Below, one piece after another: positions 15,847 through 23,217 of a stretch of DNA of 64,000 nucleotides. The notes beneath the pieces were generated by a model that was not told where the DNA came from, ran no database searches, and saw nothing but the letters and a program-made list of their open reading frames with translations. Positions within the stretch are counted from its first letter, which is position 1. Every line of letters starts with the position of its first letter. Both the position numbers and the translations under genes were made by a program. This stretch comes from Metaruminococcus_A sp964607135. Its GTDB lineage: Bacteria > Bacillota > Clostridia > Oscillospirales > Ruminococcaceae. The stretch spans positions 26,013-90,012 of the forward strand of contig CAZSIV010000005.1 in the NCBI GenBank assembly GCA_964607135.1, read 5' to 3'.

Positions 15847-17769
15847 GTGCTTTTTGCATTCTCAATTGTACTGATCTGTATCGCTCATTGTGTGAGAGTA
15901 TACAGATGGGAGCTTTTTATCAATACATATGAGAAACCCAATAGAAAAAATTTGTTCAGAGCGCTGTCGGTTGGATACTTATTCAACGCTTTTTTACCCA
16001 TGAAGCTCGGAGATCTGGCGAGAATGTGGATTTCCGGAAACAAAATGAAAAACGGAAAGGGTTTTTCATTTGCGATTATCATTGTTGAGCGATGCCTTGA
16101 TATTATTGTAGTGGGAATCATATTTTTGCTTTTTTATATCTTTAAGATCGATGTGGCTTCCGAGTCCCTTTGGTTCTATGTTGTATTAGCCGGCGGTCTG
16201 CTGCTGTTTATAGGGCTGATGTTTGCATTTGGCGGAGGCGTTAAAAAATTATTGAAATTAGCCGCCTCGCTTTTTAATGAAAATATCGAATTTAGAGTAC
16301 TAAAGTTTTCGTGGGCTCTTATCTGGAGTTTCAAGGATATTATAAAAAGAATCAGCAAGATGAAGCTGGTTCTTTCCACCATTCTAATGTGGGGAGCCTA
16401 TATTTTTTCTTATTTTTTATTTGCTGAGTTTCTTACGCTTGAAGGCTTCCATATTGGCTGGCATAGCATTTTTTATGTTTTATTTGCCGAAAACAGCATG
16501 TACTTTGGGGACCTGGGAATATACTCTCTCTTCAGTAACAATGTGTATACTCTGGTGTTTTTTACACTGTATATTCTTCTGCCGTCAATTATCGTTTTGC
16601 TTTCAACGTTTTTTACCAAATCTAAAAATGTTGAGGGCAGTTCTGCCGAAGATTCTTATCTAAATCTGATTCCTCATCTTGACAAAAAGGAAAGACTTGT
16701 TTTTCTTGAGATGTATTTTTCTAATGACAACAGAGAGTACGTTGAAAATTATCTTGAAATCAACCAGCATATAGAGATTATCAGGGACTATTCGGCAGGA
16801 TCAAATGCAACGACGATGCTGTGCAGAGATAAAGATAAAATGTTCTTTAGAAAATATGCGTTTGGCGCAGATGGAGACAAGCTGTACGACCAGATAAAAT
16901 GGATCGGCGATTATTCAAACGCGCTGACTCTGACGCCGATATTGAAGTACACAAAGAAGGACAATTACTGCTATTATGATATGCCCTACAACAGCGGCAT
17001 AGAAACCATGTTTGATTACGCACACTCGCATCAATTAGACAGTGCCTGGGCTATTATTGAAGAGGTATTAAATGAATTAAAAGAATCGATCTATAAAATC
17101 GATTGCCGCAAAAGCGACTCCGAAACGATAAAGGAATACGTTTCTTCTAAAGTGATTCAGAATATTGATAGAATTATCAATGCGGATGGGATTGTTTCCA
17201 AGCTTGTTGACTATGATTTTGTCGTAATTAATGGGGTTAAATATAAAAACCTGAAGTACTATTTAAGGTATCTGAACGAACAGCATCTGTCTGAGATATT
17301 TATAAATGATAACTATTCGGTGATTCACGGCGACCTTACGATAGAGAATATTATTGTTAAAAACAGCACTGATGAATCCGACAACAAAAACTACTATATG
17401 ATCGATCCAAATACAGGAAATTTTCACAGCTCCCCTTTTCTTGATTATGCGAAGCTTTTGCAGTCGATCCATGGCGGCTATGAATTTTTAATGGAGCAGG
17501 ATACGGTAGAAGTTGAAGGAAATCAGATTTCTTTTTCGTTTAAAAAGTCACAGGTTTATTGCACGCTTCTCGAGAAGTACGACGAGTATTTGCGTTCGAG
17601 GTTTCCTTTTGACGGGATCAAAAGCATATATTATCACGAAATCGTTCATTGGCTCAGACTGATGCCTTATAAAATCAATAAAATTGGAGACAGGGCCGCT
17701 TTGTTTTATGCCGGGATGTTAATGGTCATGAATGATGTTGTGGAAAGGTTTGAGGCCGATGAAAAGTAA
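15847..17769 (+). CDS. Fusion: flippase-like membrane domain plus choline-kinase/APH-like kinase domain
   Basis: A 640-residue two-part protein. Residues 1 to about 265 hold 7-8 membrane helices with 'ALSVGYLFNAFLPMKLGDLAR', the signature of the LPG-synthase/MprF-type flippase domain. From about 310 a soluble phosphotransferase domain follows: 'MFFRKYAFG' (ATP-binding Lys), 'YSVIHGDLTIENIIV' with the catalytic His-Gly-Asp near residue 493, and 'YMIDPNTGN' with the Mg2+ Asp near 519. The kinase type is that of choline/ethanolamine kinases and aminoglycoside phosphotransferases. GTG 15847 follows GAGGTG. Beside a nucleotidyltransferase and a HAD phosphatase, a role in activating a small alcohol or sugar for surface decoration is likely. 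The fusion is unusual. Confidence 0.78.
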   Translation: MLFAFSIVLICIAHCVRVYRWELFINTYEKPNRKNLFRALSVGYLFNAFLPMKLGDLARMWISGNKMKNGKGFSFAIIIVERCLDIIVVGIIFLLFYIFKIDVASESLWFYVVLAGGLLLFIGLMFAFGGGVKKLLKLAASLFNENIEFRVLKFSWALIWSFKDIIKRISKMKLVLSTILMWGAYIFSYFLFAEFLTLEGFHIGWHSIFYVLFAENSMYFGDLGIYSLFSNNVYTLVFFTLYILLPSIIVLLSTFFTKSKNVEGSSAEDSYLNLIPHLDKKERLVFLEMYFSNDNREYVENYLEINQHIEIIRDYSAGSNATTMLCRDKDKMFFRKYAFGADGDKLYDQIKWIGDYSNALTLTPILKYTKKDNYCYYDMPYNSGIETMFDYAHSHQLDSAWAIIEEVLNELKESIYKIDCRKSDSETIKEYVSSKVIQNIDRIINADGIVSKLVDYDFVVINGVKYKNLKYYLRYLNEQHLSEIFINDNYSVIHGDLTIENIIVKNSTDESDNKNYYMIDPNTGNFHSSPFLDYAKLLQSIHGGYEFLMEQDTVEVEGNQISFSFKKSQVYCTLLEKYDEYLRSRFPFDGIKSIYYHEIVHWLRLMPYKINKIGDRAALFYAGMLMVMNDVVERFEADEK

Positions 17770-18313
17770 CCTTGCCGTTTTCGACCTGGACGGTACGCTT
17801 TACGACACGAGAAGGGTAAACTATCTGTCATATAATAAAGCATTAAATGAATTTGGAGCAGAAATCGACTATCAATATTTTTCCGAGTTTTGCAATGGAA
17901 GGAAGTACACGGCGTTTCTGCCCGGGATTCTTGGCGGCGAGTACATAGAAGAGGTCCATTCGCTGAAGAAACGCTATTATAAAGATTACCTGCATGAAGC
18001 TGTTGAAAATAAACATCTGTTTCATATTATTGAAAGGATAAAAGACGATTATTATATCGCGCTGGTGACAACGGCATCCCAAAAGAATACAAATGATATC
18101 CTGTGCTCGTTTGGCCGCATAGACCTTTTTGATCTGATTGTTACACAAGATGAAATAAAAAATCCGAAACCCGATCCGGAGGGGTTTTTTACCGCAATGA
18201 GCTATTTCGGGATTGAAAAGGAAAACACAATTATTTTTGAGGATTCAGGCGTGGGGATTCAAGCGGCGGAAAAAACAGGGGCAAACGTTTACGTTGTCAG
18301 GGGGTTTGCCTGA
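17759..18313 (+). CDS. HAD-superfamily phosphatase (PGMB/Gph type)
   Basis: A 184-residue HAD hydrolase with all four motifs: 'VFDLDGTLYDT' (nucleophile Asp), 'ALVTTASQK', 'KNPKPDPEGF' and 'IIFEDSGVGIQAA'. The cap is a small helical C1 type. ATG 17759 lies inside the end of the preceding gene (11-bp overlap), showing tight coupling. In this operon it could remove phosphate from a sugar or alcohol phosphate used for the glycan, or act as a phosphomutase; the beta-phosphoglucomutase branch cannot be excluded by eye. Confidence 0.85.
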   Translation: MKSNLAVFDLDGTLYDTRRVNYLSYNKALNEFGAEIDYQYFSEFCNGRKYTAFLPGILGGEYIEEVHSLKKRYYKDYLHEAVENKHLFHIIERIKDDYYIALVTTASQKNTNDILCSFGRIDLFDLIVTQDEIKNPKPDPEGFFTAMSYFGIEKENTIIFEDSGVGIQAAEKTGANVYVVRGFA

Positions 18314-18325
18314 TTAGGTGCTAAT

Positions 18326-18742
18326 ATGAAAAAAATTGGTTTACAGATTTTAAAATTTCTCGGCTTCAGCGGCATCGGCTGGCTCATCGACTTTTCGCTC
18401 TTTAATTTACTGACGCTGTTTTTTGACAGCATCGATATTAATAATATCATCAGCTCACTTTGCGGCGTATCCTTTGTGTTCATGATGTCGACGCGAAAAA
18501 CTTTTGTCCGGAAAGAAAACGGCATCAATTTGAAATGGAAGTTTATCATCTATATTTGTTATCAGCTGGTGCTAATATTTGTAATGTCAAAGCTGCTGCT
18601 TCTAATTTGCGGATTAATATCCACTGCGTTCAGCGGGACTTTTTTAGCGGATTATTCCGCTTTCGTTTCAAAAATTCTTGTTACGCCGATTACAATGACT
18701 GTGAATTTTATCGTGATGAAGCTATTGATAGAAAGGATATAA
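18326..18742 (+). CDS. GtrA family membrane protein
   Basis: A 138-residue protein with four membrane helices. The N-terminal 'ILKFLGFSGIGWLIDFSLFNLLT' and 'FMMSTRKTFVRKE' between helices 2 and 3 are typical of GtrA, a flippase-like partner for lipid-linked sugars in O-antigen and teichoic-acid glycosylation. It is followed after 1 nt by a family-2 glycosyltransferase, the usual GtrA/GtrB pairing. ATG 18326. Together they likely load a sugar on undecaprenyl phosphate and move it outward. Confidence 0.87.
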   Translation: MKKIGLQILKFLGFSGIGWLIDFSLFNLLTLFFDSIDINNIISSLCGVSFVFMMSTRKTFVRKENGINLKWKFIIYICYQLVLIFVMSKLLLLICGLISTAFSGTFLADYSAFVSKILVTPITMTVNFIVMKLLIERI

Positions 18743-18743
18743 G

Positions 18744-19544
18744 ATGGATAAAATATTGGTATTTATACCGATGTATAATTGTGAAAAGCAAATTGTACGG
18801 GTGCTCGACCAGTTAAAGGGTGAAATAAAGGATTACATAACCGAAGTGATCATCGTCAACAACAGGAGTATCGATAACGGCGAACAGGCGGTAATTGAAA
18901 AGCTGAAGAACGATTCTTTTGACTGTGATATTAAGCTGCTGAGAAATAGAGGGAACTACGGCCTCGGCGGATCGCACAAAGTCGCATTCCGTTATGCTGT
19001 TGACAATAATTTTGATGATTTAATCGTTCTTCACGGCGACGACCAGGGAAGTATTTCCGACGTTTTGCCGGTGCTGAAAAAAGGAATGAATCAAGAGTTT
19101 GATTGTTGTCTTGGCTCCAGGTTTTTAAAAGAATCGCAGTTAAAAGGATATTCTAAGTTCCGAACCTTTGGAAATAAAATTTTTAATGTTATTTTTTCTG
19201 TTTCGACCCATCGAAAAATAAAAGATTTAGGTGCGGGACTAAATTTATATTCTGTCAAAATGCTTGCTTCCGGCTTCTATCATACATATCCCGATAACCT
19301 GACGTTTAATTGCTATATGCTGTTTGCCCTGAGTCAATACGGACAGTCGCAGTGTTTCTTTCCTCTCACCTGGAGAGAGGACGATCAGGTGTCAAATGTA
19401 AAAATGGTAAAACAAACATGGCAGACCTTTAAGATGGCATGGCTGTACTTTTTTAAAAAAGGGAAATTCCTGTCTGCTGATAAGCGGGAAAAGAAGTATA
19501 GTGAGTATTTGTCGGATGTGATTTATGAAAAGAAAAGGGGCTGA
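18744..19544 (+). CDS. Glycosyltransferase family 2 (DPM/GtrB-like)
   Basis: A 266-residue GT-A fold enzyme. It starts 'MDKILVFIPMYNCEKQI', followed by 'EVIIVNNRSIDNG' (nucleotide binding), 'LIVLHGDDQGS' (metal-binding acidic motif) and 'DCCLGSRFL'. It lacks the C-terminal membrane helices of some GtrB proteins but has 'AWLYFFKKGKF' near the end. Placed 1 nt after the GtrA gene, it probably transfers a sugar from an NDP donor to a polyprenyl phosphate. Part of the switched operon. Confidence 0.87.
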   Translation: MDKILVFIPMYNCEKQIVRVLDQLKGEIKDYITEVIIVNNRSIDNGEQAVIEKLKNDSFDCDIKLLRNRGNYGLGGSHKVAFRYAVDNNFDDLIVLHGDDQGSISDVLPVLKKGMNQEFDCCLGSRFLKESQLKGYSKFRTFGNKIFNVIFSVSTHRKIKDLGAGLNLYSVKMLASGFYHTYPDNLTFNCYMLFALSQYGQSQCFFPLTWREDDQVSNVKMVKQTWQTFKMAWLYFFKKGKFLSADKREKKYSEYLSDVIYEKKRG

Positions 19545-19550
19545 CATCAT

Positions 19551-20288
19551 ATGAAAAAATTAAATTTAATCATGCCGATGGGCGGCGCGGGAACCCGATT
19601 TGGCAATACGGGCTTTCATGTTCCTAAACCGCTTATAAAAATATATGATAAACCATTCTTTTATTGGGCTGCTCAGTCGATTGTAAAATTTGTCGGCTTG
19701 AATTCTCTCACCTTTGTAGTATTAAAAGAACATATCGATCAATACCGAATTGACGAGGAAATACGGTCATATTACCCCGAGGCAAAGCTTATTGTCATTC
19801 CGTCGGTGCTGCCGGGAGCCTTATTGACTTGTTTGAAGGGAGCTGAAGGGATTCCCGACAATGAGCCTTTGCTATTTAATGACTGTGACCACCTTTTTTT
19901 ATGCAGTGATTTCTACAATTTTTGTAAATCTGAAAGGTTCGATCAATTTGACGGCGGACTTTTGACTTTTGAATCCGACGAGCCTAAATACAGCTACATC
20001 GAATATGACAGCAATTCGGTTTTTAAAAGAACGGTAGAGAAGTCTGTAGTAAGCTCTGATGCAATCTGCGGGGCATATTATTTTAGGGATAAAAATGTCC
20101 TTTTGAACACTTCAAATATCTATCTTGAAAACTGTCCGTACAATGAATTTTTTGTAAGCGGCGTTTACAATTTTATAAAGGATAAAGACAGAATCATATC
20201 GTTTAAAACCGATAAGCATATTTCGTTTGGAACGCCTGAGGAATTTTTTGAAGCGCAAAAAGACGATACGTTCTTACAGCTAGTTTGA
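19551..20288 (+). CDS. Nucleotidyltransferase (sugar- or choline-phosphate type, LicC-like)
   Basis: A 245-residue Rossmann-like nucleotidyltransferase. The NTP-binding start is 'IMPMGGAGTRFGNTGF' with 'VPKPLIKIYDKPFFYW', and 'LLFNDCDHLFL' gives the metal aspartates. The family makes NDP-sugars or CDP-choline/CDP-glycerol-type donors. With the choline-kinase-like domain two genes upstream, a CDP-alcohol or NDP-sugar pathway for decorating a teichoic acid or capsule is a reasonable guess. No LicD-type transferase is present in the operon, so phosphocholine is only one option. Last gene of the operon. Confidence 0.84.
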   Translation: MKKLNLIMPMGGAGTRFGNTGFHVPKPLIKIYDKPFFYWAAQSIVKFVGLNSLTFVVLKEHIDQYRIDEEIRSYYPEAKLIVIPSVLPGALLTCLKGAEGIPDNEPLLFNDCDHLFLCSDFYNFCKSERFDQFDGGLLTFESDEPKYSYIEYDSNSVFKRTVEKSVVSSDAICGAYYFRDKNVLLNTSNIYLENCPYNEFFVSGVYNFIKDKDRIISFKTDKHISFGTPEEFFEAQKDDTFLQLV

Positions 20289-20781
20289 AGACGTGACCGA
20301 TTCCTTTTTGGAAAGAACGAGGTCGAGCCGGATATCATTTTCGGTCTGCGTGTGCGTTTTTCCGCGGGCGGTCCTTACGTCTTTATTTTACAGAGGTACG
20401 GAGAGACAGCCCCAATGTACTGTCATGAATAAAAATAAACTCAGCGGAGCATCTGCAGTTAATACCGGATGCTCCGTTAAATTTACAGCTTTATTTCGGG
20501 GTGGGATTCAGCCTGAAAAAAGTATATTATTCCTTTGGACTATGTCTGTAGTGAATCATCCCCGGAATCGGCTGATACGCCGGGTCATCGGTGATAGGTT
20601 CGATTTTCATTGCCGGGCTGGGTATGCTGACGGCGCTGCTTTGAGCTTCGTTTCTTTTCCTCCGTATTAAGAGGAGGAAAAGAAGCAGAAAACCGGAAAA
20701 CCCCTGAAATGTTCATCATTTCTCCATGTTTTTCGCCGGAATTGTGGTAGACTGGAACCAGAGAAAAGGGAGGCGGAGGAT
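20289..20781. other. Intergenic region after the glycan operon
   Basis: About 490 bp with no supported gene; a 125-codon frame at 20293 lacks coding character and a ribosome site. A 9-bp stem, CGGAGCATC/GATGCTCCG (20445-20476) followed by TTAAATTT, is a possible terminator for the glycan operon. A second hairpin, CTTTTCCTCC/GGAGGAAAAG, lies at about 20655-20692. Confidence 0.55.
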
Positions 20782-21441
20782 ATGACGCTGAAATTAAAGG
20801 GAAGCTCCCCAGTCTACAGTTTGGCGGAGGAGCTGATGAGCTCGATTTCCCACGGGATCGGAACGCTGCTGTCGGTGGCCGCTCTGGTGGTTGGGGTGGT
20901 GATGGCCGCCCTTTGTTCCGACGCGTGGGGCGTGGTCAGCATGGCGGTTTACGGGGCGGCGCTGGTGATTTTATACAGCATGTCGACCATTTATCACGGC
21001 CTGCGGCCGAATAAAGGAAAGCGCGTCCTGCGTGTGCTGGACCACTGCTCCGTTTTTCTGCTGATCGCGGGCACCTATACCCCGCTCACCCTCGTGTCGC
21101 TCCGCGGGGCGGTCGGATGGGTGCTGTTCGGGATCGTCTGGGGGGCCGCCGTGCTCGGGATCGCGCTCAATGCGGTCAGCCTGAACCGGTTCAAGATCTT
21201 TTCGATGATCTGTTACATTGCAATGGGCTGGGTCATCATCTTTGCCTTTCAGCCGCTTCTCGGGGTGATGCGCCCCGGCGGGATCGCTTTGCTGCTTACC
21301 GGCGGGGTCGCGTACACCATCGGCGCAGTTTTATACGGGCTGGGAAAAAAGGTCAAATACATGCACTCCGTCTTTCATTTCTTTGTCTTGGCGGGGAGCA
21401 TCCTCCACTATTTCTGCATCCTGTTTTATGTCATTCGGTAG
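20782..21441 (+). CDS. Hemolysin III / PAQR family membrane protein
   Basis: A 219-residue protein with seven membrane helices. Family motifs are 'EELMSSISHGIGTLLS' at the start, 'YSMSTIYHGL' and 'VLRVLDHCSVFLLIAGTYTPLTL' in the middle, and 'YMHSVFHFFVLAGSILHYF' at the end; the Ser/His/Asp residues in these motifs form the metal site of the PAQR fold. Often called hemolysin III or YqfA; the physiological role is in membrane homeostasis and is poorly defined. ATG 20782 with GGAGG nearby. Monocistronic, followed by repeat cluster C. Confidence 0.92.
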   Translation: MTLKLKGSSPVYSLAEELMSSISHGIGTLLSVAALVVGVVMAALCSDAWGVVSMAVYGAALVILYSMSTIYHGLRPNKGKRVLRVLDHCSVFLLIAGTYTPLTLVSLRGAVGWVLFGIVWGAAVLGIALNAVSLNRFKIFSMICYIAMGWVIIFAFQPLLGVMRPGGIALLLTGGVAYTIGAVLYGLGKKVKYMHSVFHFFVLAGSILHYFCILFYVIR

Positions 21442-21479
21442 GCAGACGGTTTAAATAAGGAAAGCGTTTTTGCCCGCCG

Positions 21480-21770
21480 GTCAGGTCGCGGCGGAGCGCC
21501 TCCGCTCTCAATTCGCGATCCATGAGTTGTACGAAAAGCAACATTCGTAACCCACGAGACACATTTAGCTTTTATGCAACGCGCCTCGCAGGATTACAAT
21601 CTAGAGACTGGAAGAACGCCAGAGTGCGAATTACCAGCGGGGGTTCCCCGCCCCGCGAGGCACATTTAGCTTTCATGCAACGCACCTCGCAGGATTACAA
21701 TTTAGAGACTGGCAGAACGCCAGTGTGCGAACTGCCGACAGGGGCGCCCTCCTTGCCCGGCCACGGGCTC
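21480..21770. repeat. Intergenic repeat cluster C, tandem 101-bp units
   Basis: Two near-identical copies of a unit begin at about 21582 and 21683 (period 101 bp). Each unit reads: CCTCGCAGGATTACAAT, a small hairpin (CTGG...CCAG or CTGGC/GCCAG), TGCGAA, then a GC-rich block leading to 'GCGAGGCACATTTAGC'. Cluster C lacks the CACCC hairpin found in B and D but keeps 'CGCGATCCATGAG' near 21517. Non-coding; it sits between hemolysin III and the frameshifted kinase. Confidence 0.75.
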
Positions 21771-21846
21771 ATGGCGTATCCACTGGTTCAAGGATTCCGC
21801 GCAAAATGCATTGCAGCCCGCCTGATTGATCTAAGGGGGAAGGACA

Positions 21847-22394
21847 TTGGAAAAAAGCGTGATTCATATTTACGGCGCGTCTGGTTCGGGCACGACGACT
21901 TTGGCGAGGTACCTGGGCAGCCGGCTGGGTTATGATGTGATGGATACCGACGATTATTACTGGCTGCCGTTTGATCCGCCCTATACGAAAAAAGGGAGCC
22001 CGCAGAACGGGTCGAAATGATGCGGCGCGGGATCGAGAAAGCGGACAGGATCGTAATCTCCGGCTCTCTGGTCGGCTGGGGGGATGGACTGATCCCGCTG
22101 TTTTCGCTGGCAGTCCGTTTGGTGACAGAAACGAATCTCCGGATAGCGAGGCTGAGAGAAAGGGAGAGAAGGGAGCTCGTTTCCCGTATTGAAGCGGGCG
22201 GAGACCTGTTTCAAAACCACTGCGATTTCATCGAGTGGGCGGCGAGGTATGACACGGGCGGCTTGGAGATGCGCAGCAAGGCGAAGCACGACGCTTGGGA
22301 AAAACTGCTGACTTGCAGGCAGATCGTATTGGACGGAAGCGCCCCTTTGGAATACAATCTGGAACAGATCAAACGGAATTTAAATCCCGATTAG
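21847..22394 (+). pseudogene. P-loop nucleotide kinase-like protein, single frameshift
   Basis: An adenylate-kinase-like P-loop protein in two frames. The first part (TTG 21847, after GGGGGAAGGA) reads 'MEKSVIHIYGASGSGTTTLA' with Walker A GASGSGTT, then 'DTDDYYWLPFDPPY', and stops at 22019. The second part, in the -1 frame, continues 'REPAERVEMMRRGIEKADR' and 'VISGSLVGWGDGLIPLF' to 22394. Adding one A to the run of six A at about 21990 joins the two into a complete protein of about 182 residues. So either one base was lost from a homopolymer or the base call is wrong. The family phosphorylates nucleosides or nucleotides; the substrate is unknown. Confidence 0.8.
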
Positions 22395-22409
22395 TGGGAC
22401 TAAACCGAA

Positions 22410-22446
22410 AGCCCCGCCGTCCGAAATCGATTCGGACGGCGGGGCT
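22410..22446. terminator. Bidirectional terminator between convergent genes
   Basis: A perfect 16-bp stem: AGCCCCGCCGTCCGAA (22410-22425) and its complement (22431-22446) around ATCGA. It lies between the plus-strand kinase remnant and the minus-strand deacylase gene. The T-tract is poor on both sides, but the stem is exceptional. Confidence 0.75.
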
Positions 22447-22481
22447 GCATTTGGCTTTGGCGGACGGCGTTGCCGCGGGCG

Positions 22482-22964
22482 TCACCCATTTTTCTCCTGC
22501 CACCCTTTGCAGACGTCGATCCACCCCAGACTGCCGGAGAGCCGGTACAGCTCGCCGCAGCTGAGCTCGATGGCGCTGTTGGGGCTTCCGCAGGCGGGAA
22601 AAACGGTGGAAAACCGTTTGAGGGAATCGTCGGTGTAAACGCCGACGCCCTCTTTGACCGCGAAGGGGCAGACTCCGCCGATCGGATGGCCGGTCAGACG
22701 TTCCACATCTTCGGCGGCGAGCATCTTCGCCTTCTGCCCGAACTGCCCTTTGAATTTGGCGTTGTCGATCTTGGCGTCCCCCGCTGTGACAATCAGGATA
22801 CAGCCATCCCTGTGGTAAAAGGAAAGGGTCTTTGCAATCCGCTCCGGCGGACAGCTGAGCGCCTGCGCCGCCAGCTCGACCGTCGCGCTCGAGACGTCGA
22901 ACTCGAGGATATCGCCCTCTCGACCAAATTGCTTCAAATATGCCTTTACCGCTTCGATCCCCAT
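22482..22964 (-). CDS. YbaK/EbsC-family aminoacyl-tRNA deacylase
   Basis: A 160-residue trans-editing domain related to prolyl-tRNA synthetase INS, which hydrolyses mischarged tRNA (Cys-tRNAPro in YbaK, Ala-tRNAPro in ProXp). Visible features are 'ARSRTVEL'-like spacing in the 'VSSATVELAAQALSC' region, the invariant Lys in 'RIAKTLSF', 'LIVTAGDAKIDNAKF' and 'TGHPIGGVCPFAV', the family hallmark G-x-P-x-G-x-x-x-P-F. ATG 22964 has AAAGGGGG about 7 nt upstream; in-frame codons to 23030 lack a site. Which tRNA it edits is not visible. Confidence 0.9.
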   Translation of the reverse strand: MGIEAVKAYLKQFGREGDILEFDVSSATVELAAQALSCPPERIAKTLSFYHRDGCILIVTAGDAKIDNAKFKGQFGQKAKMLAAEDVERLTGHPIGGVCPFAVKEGVGVYTDDSLKRFSTVFPACGSPNSAIELSCGELYRLSGSLGWIDVCKGWQEKNG

Positions 22965-23217
22965 TGGAAGTCCCCCTTTATAGAAACTGCTGTCAAAGGA
23001 TATTGTAGCACAGCCGCCGCCTTTCTGCAAACGGGATGAAATCCCGATGAAAGAGGCTTAAAAATTCACCTTGACGGCGGGATGGGAAAAAGGTAAGATG
23101 GAGGTGTTATACAGCACGGCCGCCGGTACCGGTCAATACAGCAAAAGGCGGAGAGCGGGGCATCCCTCGACTGAAATGAAAAGAATCAAGTTTATAAAAG
23201 GACAGGAGCAAAAAACG

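Noticed and set aside
20293..20670. 125-codon frame after the glycan operon
   Set aside because: No ribosome site, no recognisable domain, odd composition, and it contains a terminator-like hairpin.
21985..21996. Programmed -1 frameshift in the kinase gene
   Set aside because: The A run is there, but the frame phasing is not that of a classical A-AAA-AAG slip (the P-site codon would re-pair with GAA), and no stimulatory structure is seen; single-base loss is simpler.
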